DNA from: Flavobacteriaceae bacterium MAR_2009_75
GTDB lineage: Bacteria > Bacteroidota > Bacteroidia > Flavobacteriales > Flavobacteriaceae
Direction: 5' to 3'
NCBI GenBank assembly: GCA_002813285.1
Contig: PHTZ01000001.1
Location: 2,665,501 to 2,729,500, forward strand
DNA: 64,000 nt
Position numbers and translations under genes: made by a program. Of the stretch, positions 8,977-17,021 are shown piece by piece. The first letter of the stretch is position 1. The number at the start of each line of letters is the position of its first letter. The notes under the pieces are model-generated. The model saw only the letters and a list, made by a program, of their open reading frames with translations, ran no database searches and was not told the origin of the DNA.

Positions 8977-9717
8977 ATGAAAATTCAAATCGTTCTGCTT
9001 TTAATGTTGCTTGGGGCTTGGCCAACCAAGGCTCAAGACACCACTATTTATTGCATTGGCGATTCGACGATGTCAGATAAAAAAGAGCCTGAAAAGAACC
9101 CTGAGCACGGGTGGGCGCAAGTGCTAGCCCACTTTTTTACCGAAAAGGTGAAAATAGATAATAGTGCCAAGAACGGGAGGAGCTCCAAAAGTTTCATTTC
9201 CGAAAAAAGATGGGATTCTGTACATACTTCCCTGAAAGCGGGAGACTATGTATTCATACAGTTCGGCCATAATGATCAAAAATTTAAAGATTCCAGTAGA
9301 TTTACCAATCCCCATACAACATACAGGCATAATTTAATTCGTTTTGTAAAGGAGACCAGAGCGAAAGGTGCCACCCCGATTCTTTTTACATCGATAGTCC
9401 GCAGAAACTTTAATGAATTTGGCACTCTTGTCGATACCCATGGCGATTACCCTGTTGTGACGAGAATGGTGGCCAAAGAGTACGACGTGCCCTTGGTCGA
9501 TTTAGAATATTTGACAGAGATTCTTGAAACTTCATATGGGCCTGAGGCATCCAAGAAGTTGCATTTGCATTTCGAAGAGGGTGAGCACCCTTATTATCCA
9601 GAAGGTAAACAAGATAACACCCACCTTTCTAAAAAGGGGGCTTTATTGGTCGCTGAATTGGCGGTCAAAGAGATTAAGTCGTTTGAACTGCCTTTGTCTA
9701 AATTGATTCGTTTATGA
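8977..9717 (+). CDS. Rhamnogalacturonan acetylesterase (CE12, SGNH fold), secreted
   Basis: The start 1 bp after the CE8 stop gives a signal peptide ending WPTKAQ. The SGNH blocks are visible: GDST (Ser30 nucleophile), NGRSS with an oxyanion Gly, FGHND (Asn99), and QDNTHLSKKGA with Asp213 and His216. The 246-residue length fits CE12 (YesT/RhgT-like). It would remove acetyl groups from galacturonate in rhamnogalacturonan or homogalacturonan. Its TGA overlaps the ATG of the following GH28 (ATGA), a sign of translational coupling. Confidence 0.9.
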   Translation: MKIQIVLLLMLLGAWPTKAQDTTIYCIGDSTMSDKKEPEKNPEHGWAQVLAHFFTEKVKIDNSAKNGRSSKSFISEKRWDSVHTSLKAGDYVFIQFGHNDQKFKDSSRFTNPHTTYRHNLIRFVKETRAKGATPILFTSIVRRNFNEFGTLVDTHGDYPVVTRMVAKEYDVPLVDLEYLTEILETSYGPEASKKLHLHFEEGEHPYYPEGKQDNTHLSKKGALLVAELAVKEIKSFELPLSKLIRL

Positions 9718-11077
9718 AGTATTTATCTGTTTTGTTAATAGGTTTCCTGTTTGCTTTTCCAAAGCAATCAAACTCACAAATAAGTGTAGATAAAGATTCG
9801 ATAATCTCTGAAATAGAACGTCGGATTTCATTACCGGAAATTCCCGATTATTCAGTGTCAATTATCAGGTTTGGCGCTAAAGGCGATTCGCTCACAGATT
9901 GTAAACGAGCTTTTGATAAGGCTTTAAAACATTTGAACAAGAAGAATGGGGGTACGCTTATAGTACCATCGGGCACGTATACGGTAAACGGCCCCATACA
10001 TCTAATAAGCAACCTCAATTTACATTTAGAAAATGGGGCTAAAATAAGATTTGGCGACAACCCTGAAGATTATTTGCCTATGGTTCGAACAAGCTGGGAG
10101 GGCACTATTCTTTATAACTACAGTCCTTTGGTATATGCGATGGGCAAAAGCAATATTTCTATTACTGGGGAAGGCGTAATTGATGGAGAGGGTCACAAAA
10201 CATGGGCAGAATGGAAGCCAAAGGAAAACGCTGATAAACTATTAAGCAGAGAATTTAACCATTCGGGAAAGCCCATAACAGAAAGAAAGTTTGGTGAAGG
10301 TCATTTTTTAAGGCCTCAATTAATTCAGTTCTTTGACTGCAAGAATATTTTATTAGAAGGTGTTCGTTTCGAAGATTCGCCCTTTTGGTGTGTACATCTC
10401 TTGCGTTCGAATAATATTACCATAAGGGCTATTTCTTATGATGCACATAATAAGAACAATGATGGTATAGATTTAGAATACTCTAGTGATGTGCTTATTG
10501 AGAATGTCGATTTTAATAATGCCGATGATAATATAGCCATTAAGGCAGGGCGAGACCACGAAGGCAGGTCGAACGCAAAAACACCTTCTGAAAATATCAT
10601 CATTAGAAATAATAGGTTCAAAGGTTTGCATGCCTTGGTAATCGGTAGTGAAATGTCGGCCGGGGTAAGAAATGTATTTGTAGAGAACAATCAAGCAAGT
10701 GGTTACCTAAAGCGGGGTATTTATTTCAAGACCAATTCTGATCGTGGGGGTATATTAAAGATATATTTATCAATAATCTACAATTGGGTCAAGTGGAAGA
10801 TGCGCTGTTTATGACCGCCAATTATCATGGAGAAGGTAGTGGCTCATATCCTTCAAAAATTTCAGACGTTACTATTTCAAATATAACCTGTGAAAGTGTT
10901 AGCAATACGGGCATTGTAATAGAAGGTTTTAAAGGCAGTAAGGTAGAAAATATCTTGCTTGATTCGATTACGATCAAATCAGCTAAAAACGGATTAACGC
11001 TCACCAATACCAAGAATATCGAATTCAATGAAGTGGTTATTGGTGAAAAGGCGGGAACTCCTAGTTCTGTAAAATAA
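9714..11077 (+). pseudogene. GH28 polygalacturonase disrupted by a -1 frameshift in a G run
   Basis: The first frame (9714-10814) encodes a signal peptide and GH28 beta-helix with KNNDGID (Asp250), NNADDNIAIKAGR (Asp271/272) and GLHALVIGSE (His306), but after residue 346 (NSDRGG) it reads unrelated residues and stops. Family sequence resumes in the +1 frame (YIKDIFINN, then LQLGQVEDALFMTANYHGEG) and ends at 11077. One missing base in the five-G run at 10746-10750 explains this; the intact paralog at 39287 reads smoothly across the same point (TLRGGFVENVYVKNIQVGQV). All catalytic motifs precede the break, but about 100 residues of C-terminal helix coils would be lost. A sequencing error in the homopolymer is the main alternative. 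Confidence 0.85.
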
Positions 11078-11090
11078 ACCTATCTCAATT

Positions 11091-12080
11091 ATGCTCAGTA
11101 AAAACAAACTTCGAATTTCATTGGTGGCTTTATGCAGCTTATTGTTTTGTACAGGTCAATCGCAATCTTTGAAGGGTGTTACCGGCATTAAAGACACTTC
11201 GTATACTACCGCTTCAGCTTTTGCGAAAGATGTGGTCAATCATCCGGAGATAGAGGTGGTGAAAGAGTTCAAATATGAATCGGTAAAAGAAGAACGGAAC
11301 ATAACCTATTCAACGATAGGAAGCCGAGAGTTAAAACTTGATGTTTTTAAAAACACCGAAAGTGATAATTTGGGTGTGGCGGTTATCATAATTCATGGGG
11401 GAGGTTGGCGTTCCGGTGACCGTACACAGCATTACCCCATGGCCCAAAAGTTAGCCAGTTTAGGTTATGTTTGTTTTACTCCCGAGTATCGTCTGTCGAC
11501 TGAAGCTTTATTCCCAGCCGCTATCTATGACCTGAAGGCTGCTGTTCGCTGGGTTAGAACTCATGCCGAAAAGTTCAAGTTTTCCCCAAAAAAAATCGTG
11601 GTTTGTGGTTTTTCGGCCGGGGGGGAATTAGCTGCCTTTCTAGGAACAACGGCCAATATGCCCTTGTTTGAAGGTAATACAGAATCAGCGAAGCCAAATT
11701 CGCAAGTGAACGCGGTCATCGACATCGACGGCACTTTGTCTTTTGTACACCCAGAAAGTGGTGAGGGTGATGATAGCAAACGTACCTCTGCGGCTACCTA
11801 TTGGTTCGGATATTCAAAAAAGGAAAAACCTATTTTATGGCAGGCTGCCTCACCTTTAGCGTATGCCGGCCCTAAAACTCCCCCGACGCTTTTCTTGAAT
11901 AGTTCTGTTGATCGTATGCACGCCGGGCGCAGTGATTATATCAAAATAATGGACGAACACTCCATTTATTCAAAGGTGGTCGATTTTAAAGAAGCACCTC
12001 ACTCGTTTATTCTGTATCAGCCTTGGTTCGACCCTTCTACTAAAGCCATGGATGATTTTATGAAGAAGGTATTTAAATAA
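11091..12080 (+). CDS. Secreted alpha/beta-hydrolase esterase (Aes/BD-FAE-like)
   Basis: The 329-residue protein has a signal peptide and an N-terminal extension of about 60 residues before the hydrolase core. The core shows the oxyanion block IIHGGGWRSGD (His102-Gly105), the nucleophile elbow GFSAGGE (Ser175) and a C-terminal His in EAPHSF. This arrangement is typical of bifunctional carbohydrate esterases and acetyl-xylan or feruloyl-type esterases. It lies 13 bp after the GH28 pseudogene as the last gene of the pectin operon, so removal of acetyl or similar esters from pectin oligosaccharides is the natural guess. The exact ester is unknown. Confidence 0.85.
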   Translation: MLSKNKLRISLVALCSLLFCTGQSQSLKGVTGIKDTSYTTASAFAKDVVNHPEIEVVKEFKYESVKEERNITYSTIGSRELKLDVFKNTESDNLGVAVIIIHGGGWRSGDRTQHYPMAQKLASLGYVCFTPEYRLSTEALFPAAIYDLKAAVRWVRTHAEKFKFSPKKIVVCGFSAGGELAAFLGTTANMPLFEGNTESAKPNSQVNAVIDIDGTLSFVHPESGEGDDSKRTSAATYWFGYSKKEKPILWQAASPLAYAGPKTPPTLFLNSSVDRMHAGRSDYIKIMDEHSIYSKVVDFKEAPHSFILYQPWFDPSTKAMDDFMKKVFK

Positions 12081-12162
12081 ATTATACAAATACTTTATTG
12101 CTCGTCTATATTTTTGAAATATCAAAGTGAGCTCCGCTTCACGATAAGACGATGATAGTATT

Positions 12163-13596
12163 TTATTCCACGACTTCCAAAAGGGCCACAAAAGGGCTAT
12201 TTTCCGGTGTTTCTAATAAAACTTCACCTCTATTACCCCAATCGTACATAGCACCGCTCCAATCAACATTAATTATTTTTGGTTCGGACCACTTTAGATT
12301 ATCGATATCTAACCATCGTAATCTTAGCTTTTTCACATAGACCCAAGGGTCGAAACTAATGCTATGTCTACCTTGGGGAAAATATATGGCATATTGGTTG
12401 CCAATATTGGCAGTGGCATAGGCTTGCATAATAGAGGGCACTCTTACCCGGGGAACAATTAAATCGTTGTGAGGGCTACAAGAGAAGATATCAAGCTCCT
12501 TTAGAAGCATATTCATGGCCTCTAGGTTGGTTTGTGCACGCTTGTTGAGACCAGACCCCCAAACCCTAGGTAAGGCGGGACGATGAAACCGGGCTGCGGC
12601 ACAGCCACCAATAATATTTCGCCAAAATCGGTCCATGGCTTCTGATTCGGACCCAGCAGAATAGTTCTTGCCATCTTCACCTCCATAAATTTTCACATTA
12701 TTGATAGGGAATGGCCCGTAGGATGCTATTTTATCTCTTAAGTACATCAAGTTATCCCAATGAGCATTTCCTCTACCGCCTCTAGAATCTTGATTGTTTT
12801 GTGAAATATCGGCAAATTGAAAAATATCACCGTAGGTCATTACATGCCTTACTGCGTTCGCAGGATCCATTTGTAGAGTAGTGGTAAAAACCTTTTTATT
12901 GTGTTTATGCGATTGTTCCTTTATGAAAGTGGCCCAATGGTTCTCCCATTCGGTAGTCTGATTACTTTCGTTGTCGATGTTGTAGAGTACATTTGTATAT
13001 TTCAAGGTTAGCGAAAGTAATTTCTCAATGAAATTTTCTTGAAGCTCAATTTGCTCCGAGTCGTTATCGTTCACACTTCTAAAGAAATGTTTACCATCTT
13101 TCCAAGCATTTGATTTTGGATTTATATTATTTTCATGATTCCATGGGTGTACCTTCCATCGGCTGGAAGAAGTAATGTCAAAATGGTCCCAAAGGGTTAA
13201 TTGAACAATGATATCTCTTTTTGAAGTTTCATCAAGAAAGAAGGTAAGCCTATTCCAGTATTCAGGGTTCCATTTGGTGAGGTCATATTTTCCTGACTTT
13301 GTCATTTTGAAAGCATACACATTACCTTCATCACGATCAGACATTGTGTTTCTAACATAATTGCCCCCTACCGAAACCAGTAGATCCAAGTGGTCAATTA
13401 ATTTTTTGCCTGTCCATTGAAATAAATTGTCCTCATCGCTCCCTCCGGTTAAAAGCACAGGATTATCCTCATACTGCCAATACCAAGGGTTTTTGTGGTA
13501 GGGTTGTATATCGTTTTTATTGTGCTGTGCAGATAATAGATTACAAGTCAATATAATCGTAACTAACCTGATTAAAGTTATTCTTAAAAATTTCAT
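12163..13596 (-). CDS. Secreted TIM-barrel glycoside-hydrolase-like protein (apiosidase/DUF4038-like)
   Basis: I use the ATG complementary to 13594-13596 because it begins a signal peptide (MKFLRITLIRLVTIILTC, then NLLSAQ); upstream ATGs would overlap the preceding gene. The 477-residue protein opens with KNPWYWQYEDNPVLLTGGSDEDNLFQW and continues with SVGGNYVRNTMSDRDEGNVY, IIVQLTLWDHFD, NVLYNIDNESNQ, INNVKIYGGEDG and FWRNIIGGCAAARFHRP, an arrangement that resembles the DUF4038/GH140 apiosidase-like barrel group found in Bacteroidota and Planctomycetes. I cannot assign a CAZy family with certainty. Glu in NIDNESNQ and Glu in YGGEDG are candidate catalytic residues. It follows a DUF1593 gene in a two-gene minus-strand operon and converges on the esterase at 12080. 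Confidence 0.75.
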   Translation of the reverse strand: MKFLRITLIRLVTIILTCNLLSAQHNKNDIQPYHKNPWYWQYEDNPVLLTGGSDEDNLFQWTGKKLIDHLDLLVSVGGNYVRNTMSDRDEGNVYAFKMTKSGKYDLTKWNPEYWNRLTFFLDETSKRDIIVQLTLWDHFDITSSSRWKVHPWNHENNINPKSNAWKDGKHFFRSVNDNDSEQIELQENFIEKLLSLTLKYTNVLYNIDNESNQTTEWENHWATFIKEQSHKHNKKVFTTTLQMDPANAVRHVMTYGDIFQFADISQNNQDSRGGRGNAHWDNLMYLRDKIASYGPFPINNVKIYGGEDGKNYSAGSESEAMDRFWRNIIGGCAAARFHRPALPRVWGSGLNKRAQTNLEAMNMLLKELDIFSCSPHNDLIVPRVRVPSIMQAYATANIGNQYAIYFPQGRHSISFDPWVYVKKLRLRWLDIDNLKWSEPKIINVDWSGAMYDWGNRGEVLLETPENSPFVALLEVVE

Positions 13597-13649
13597 CTTT
13601 ATCGGATTAGGTAGTTTTCGGTTTCTAGCGTCCCTTAATTTCATAATAA

Positions 13650-14954
13650 TCACTCCAACCATTTCCAACGTTCTGCCCAGTCCATTAAAAATGCTTTTCT
13701 ATGTTTGGCAACAGTTTTAGCACCTTGTTGAACCCCCATGAAGAGTTTCTTTTCTGTACGGTCTCCGTACCAATTGTCACCTAGGTCATAATCATCGAGT
13801 GACGATTTTCCAGGCCACGGTGTGATACTGGTATACTGTCCGGTAAGTCCGTCTAATTCTGCAATTTCGCTCGTGGTGGTATAGGTTGCTGTTTCAGGCT
13901 TTTTAGATGAATATTTTGCGGCATAGGTGCCATTGCCAATATAATACCCGTTCCATACTTGACCCGAAATCTCAATATTGAAGCAAACAGAATCCTGTGG
14001 AATATCTTTTTCCGGTCCTTCAAATTGCCATTCAATTACATCATAGGCCGCTATGGTATCATGGGCCGTGCTTTGGTTTTTAAAAATGGACTTAGTGCTT
14101 CTGTTTATTTTTGTAAAACTACCTCCCCAGCTCTCGCCCAACGGGTCATTGGGGTCACCGTTCATGACATACGCCAGTGATGGCGTATCTCCCATTTTTA
14201 TCTCCCCATCGTAGTAGTTCACAAAATCTTTTCCCATATGGCCACGCCCTTCGATGAAATTTTTATAATAGTTCTCGGTATTAATGTTTTCTGGTGCATC
14301 ATCATCTATGAACCAACCACGGTAGGTTGCGTTGGCCTCTATCATCCATAGGTCGGGGTGTTTTTCAGCAATATAGGAGTAGGCATTTACGCCCCATTTT
14401 TTATTCGGACCACCGATCCAATAGACTCGAATATCCTCTTTTATTTCTGGCGCATCATGTAAGGCTTGGGCAACATCTTCTAAGCCTCCCCAAACCAAAA
14501 CCCATAAAGGTCGGTCACTCTTTGCTTTTGCGCTCTTGATGATCCAATCAGAACCTTCTGTCGAAGAACTAAAGCCTTTAAAGGGAGCCAAATCTGTTGC
14601 CCCCTGTTTACAGATAGCCCTTAGTGAATCGGGATGTGTAAGCTCAGCGGAATGTCTCTTAAGTTTCGGCAGGTCTTTCTCGTAGAGGTCTATAATGTCT
14701 AGAAAATCTTTTTTTCGACCAGGGCCATAGGGTGAGGCAACTAGGCCTTCAATAGAAACGGCATCGGAATACATCAATAAATGAATCATCGATTGAAAAT
14801 CATCGGGGTCTGTACCTCCTATATCACTACTAATGAGAACTCTTGGTTTTAATTTTTGTTCGGCTGGAGAGTTACACCCAATTATAACGAAGCTTATAAT
14901 CAATAAAAGAAAAACCGTTTTTCCAGCGTGCTGTATTCGGTAATGAAAAAGCAT
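13650..14954 (-). CDS. DUF1593 nucleoside-hydrolase-like lipoprotein (copy A)
   Basis: The ATG complementary to 14952-14954 gives a lipoprotein signal (FVIIGC, Cys27); a longer in-frame start at 15002 adds 16 residues and would sit on a candidate -7 box at 15000-15007. The N-terminal domain matches PF07632 (Sde182-like, nucleoside-hydrolase fold): VLISSDIGGTDPDDFQSMIHLL, GLVASPYGPG, RPLWVLVWGGLEDVAQAL, IRVYWIGGPN, MGDTPSLAYVMNGDPNDP, ESWGGSF. The Asp cluster at 44, 49, 51 and 52 recalls the calcium and sugar-binding Asp motif of nucleoside hydrolases but is not identical. Activity is unknown. It is the most divergent of three DUF1593 copies in 5 kb; the paralogs follow on the other strand at 15232 and 17022. 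Confidence 0.85.
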   Translation of the reverse strand: MLFHYRIQHAGKTVFLLLIISFVIIGCNSPAEQKLKPRVLISSDIGGTDPDDFQSMIHLLMYSDAVSIEGLVASPYGPGRKKDFLDIIDLYEKDLPKLKRHSAELTHPDSLRAICKQGATDLAPFKGFSSSTEGSDWIIKSAKAKSDRPLWVLVWGGLEDVAQALHDAPEIKEDIRVYWIGGPNKKWGVNAYSYIAEKHPDLWMIEANATYRGWFIDDDAPENINTENYYKNFIEGRGHMGKDFVNYYDGEIKMGDTPSLAYVMNGDPNDPLGESWGGSFTKINRSTKSIFKNQSTAHDTIAAYDVIEWQFEGPEKDIPQDSVCFNIEISGQVWNGYYIGNGTYAAKYSSKKPETATYTTTSEIAELDGLTGQYTSITPWPGKSSLDDYDLGDNWYGDRTEKKLFMGVQQGAKTVAKHRKAFLMDWAERWKWLE

Positions 14955-14999
14955 AATTAATGTCTTATTAAAATATAACATAATAGAAGGGATGAGCTT

Positions 15000-15007
15000 C
15001 AAATCTA
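15000..15007 (-). promoter_or_regulatory. Candidate -7 box TAGATTTG for DUF1593 copy A
   Basis: The minus strand reads TAGATTTG, matching TAnnTTTG, 46 bp before the ATG at 14954. No -33 TTG is seen at the expected distance. It supports the shorter start for copy A, since the longer start at 15002 would overlap the box. Confidence 0.35.
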
Positions 15008-15057
15008 AAAAAAAGAAAATAAACGAAAGTTAAAAAAGAAAAAATTCGTAAATTATG

Positions 15058-15088
15058 TTTGTAAAATTAGAAGTTACCCTTATTTTTG
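15058..15088 (+). promoter_or_regulatory. Bacteroidota promoter TTTG-N19-TATTTTTG
   Basis: TTTG (15058-15061) and TATTTTTG (15081-15088) are separated by 19 bp, the best full match in the window to the Bacteroidota -33/-7 promoter. It faces the DUF1593 gene at 15232, leaving a leader of roughly 135 bases. A second TAnnTTTG match (TATGTTTG, 15054-15061) overlaps the -33 element. Confidence 0.6.
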
Positions 15089-15231
15089 ACAGATATGGTA
15101 TTGGTAATAAAACTGTTATAAATTTAAAGATTTATAGGATTTTCAGGCCAATTGTTAATGAAGTGCGGTATTGGGCTTATTAGATTACATGTATTTTGGG
15201 GCTCAATTGTCAAATTTAATTCTCAACAAAT

Positions 15232-16680
15232 ATGATTTCTATTTTGCAAAGATTTAAAAAGGTGGTGTTGTCTCTATTAGTGATAACCCTAAGTATGGTG
15301 TTTACGGCAACCTTATACGCCCAAGAAAAGGAAAGAATAGTGGTTTTGACCGATATTGAGAACGAGCCCGATGATGCCATGTCACTGGTTCGTTACTTAA
15401 CCTATTCCAATCAATGGGATATGGAAGGTCTTATAGCGACGACCTCTATTCATCAACAAAATGAAATTGCCACTTGGCGTATACTGGAAATACTTGATGC
15501 CTATGAAAAGGTTCAGCCAAACTTACTGAAACACGAAAAGGGCTACCCCACTGCAAAATATTTACGCTCTGTTGTTAAGGAGGGTAGAAAGGATTATGGA
15601 ATGAACGCCGTTGGGGAAGGAATGGATTCTGAAGGGTCTGACCATATTATAGAAGTGGTCGATAAAGATGATTCTCGCCCTGTTTGGGTATTGGTATGGG
15701 GCGGGCCCAATTGTTTGGCACAAGCATTATGGAAAGTGAAAAATACCCGTAGCCCTGAAGAAGTGGCTCAATTCGTTTCTAAAATCAGGGTGTATACCAT
15801 TTCGGATCAAGACGATAGTGGGCCTTGGCTAAGAAAGACATTTCCTGGGTTGTTCTATATCGCCAGCCCTGGTTTTCATAAATACGGTGGGTATCATATG
15901 GCCACGTGGACGGGTATTAGCGGAGATAAGTTTCATGGTCGGTTCGCGGGCGGTAATTTTGAAATAGTGGATAATCCGTGGTTAGACGAACACATACGGA
16001 GTAAAGGCCCTCTTGGTGCAGAATATCCTCACATGGATTATTTAATGGAAGGCGATTCGCCAAGTTTCATGCATTTGATAGATGTTGGTCTGGGGAACCC
16101 TGACAAACCAGATTGGGGCGGCTGGGGAGGCAGGTACGAGCACTACCAGCCTAGAACCGAAAAATGGTTTTTAGAACCGGAAACAAGACCTCTTTGGACC
16201 AACGCACGCGATGAGGTTTATGGTGTAGACGGTAGTTGGCACACCAGTAATTATGCAACCATTTATCGTTGGAGAGAGGCATATCAAAATGATTTTGTAG
16301 CAAGAATGGATTGGACCATCAAACCCTACGATGAAACGAACCACCCCCCAGTGCCTAAATTGGACCATTCGAATCAATTGACCGCCAAGTTGGGTGACCG
16401 AATTGAATTAAGCGCTGAAGGTTCTACCGACCCCGATGGCGACCAACTTTCCTATGAGTGGTTTTATTATGATGAGCCGGGCACATTTACTATATCGACA
16501 GGGAGAACAGGTAATCCTCTTAAAATAGATAATCCAGATCAGGTCAAGGCGTCGTTTACCATACCTGAAAATGCCGGAAGAGCCGGTACCCTGCACATTA
16601 TTTTGGCGGTTACCGATAATGGGGCTCCTGCACTTACGCGATATGAAAGGGTTGTTATAAATGTAGAACCTAAAAAGTAG
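15232..16680 (+). CDS. DUF1593 nucleoside-hydrolase-like secreted protein with Ig-like C-terminal domain (copy B)
   Basis: The 482-residue product has a signal peptide (to LYAQ30). The nucleoside-hydrolase-like domain shows [20 protein letters not shown] (Asp41, Asp47, Asp48), [53 protein letters not shown] and [11 protein letters not shown]. The C-terminal DUF1593 extension (from about residue 370) resembles an Ig/cadherin-like sandwich: [31 protein letters not shown]. The family takes its name from the cellulose-associated protein Sde182, and I know of no proven reaction. It is obviously paralogous to the next gene. Confidence 0.9.
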   Translation: MISILQRFKKVVLSLLVITLSMVFTATLYAQEKERIVVLTDIENEPDDAMSLVRYLTYSNQWDMEGLIATTSIHQQNEIATWRILEILDAYEKVQPNLLKHEKGYPTAKYLRSVVKEGRKDYGMNAVGEGMDSEGSDHIIEVVDKDDSRPVWVLVWGGPNCLAQALWKVKNTRSPEEVAQFVSKIRVYTISDQDDSGPWLRKTFPGLFYIASPGFHKYGGYHMATWTGISGDKFHGRFAGGNFEIVDNPWLDEHIRSKGPLGAEYPHMDYLMEGDSPSFMHLIDVGLGNPDKPDWGGWGGRYEHYQPRTEKWFLEPETRPLWTNARDEVYGVDGSWHTSNYATIYRWREAYQNDFVARMDWTIKPYDETNHPPVPKLDHSNQLTAKLGDRIELSAEGSTDPDGDQLSYEWFYYDEPGTFTISTGRTGNPLKIDNPDQVKASFTIPENAGRAGTLHIILAVTDNGAPALTRYERVVINVEPKK

Positions 16681-17021
16681 TTAAGATTCGTTAAAAGATG
16701 ATTGATTCTGATATTTCTTGCCGGATAAAATAAAAATGCTGATGGTAATCGGTAGTTAAAGATAATACGTCTACTGATATGTGATTTTCGTTGATATAAT
16801 CGGTTGTCGATTATAAAGAAGTTTGGTAAGTGAGCCGGTGGTAGAATATTTGGTAAGACCAGGTGTTTTGAGGTTCAAGAAAGGTGAGAATTGCATGGCA
16901 TAAATTTCCTTTAGGATAACAACGGAAAAGCCGTACTATTTTGACATATGGAATAGAATTGGACTAAAATCACCTTACCGGCATTGAAAAGGTAAATAAT
17001 AAAATGATTGAAATTTAAAAC
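16681..17021. other. Intergenic region with inverted and direct repeats
   Basis: No gene is supported in these 341 bp between two DUF1593 paralogs. Two repeat features stand out. A perfect 8-bp inverted repeat, TATAATCG (16795-16802) and CGATTATA (16808-16815), is separated by 5 bp. A 9-bp direct repeat TTTGGTAAG lies at 16822-16830 and 16849-16857, 27 bp apart start to start. They may be regulator sites for the DUF1593/PL1 genes. I see no exact TAnnTTTG box. Confidence 0.5.

Noticed and set aside
10741-10814. Programmed -1 frameshift in GH28
   Set aside because: No slippery heptamer with downstream structure is evident, the paralog is encoded without one, and programmed frameshifting is not known for this family.
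12127-12142. Hairpin GTGAGC-TCC-GCTTCAC between convergent genes as a bidirectional terminator
   Set aside because: The stem is only about six pairs with a bulge and a 3-base loop, and no T tract follows on either strand.
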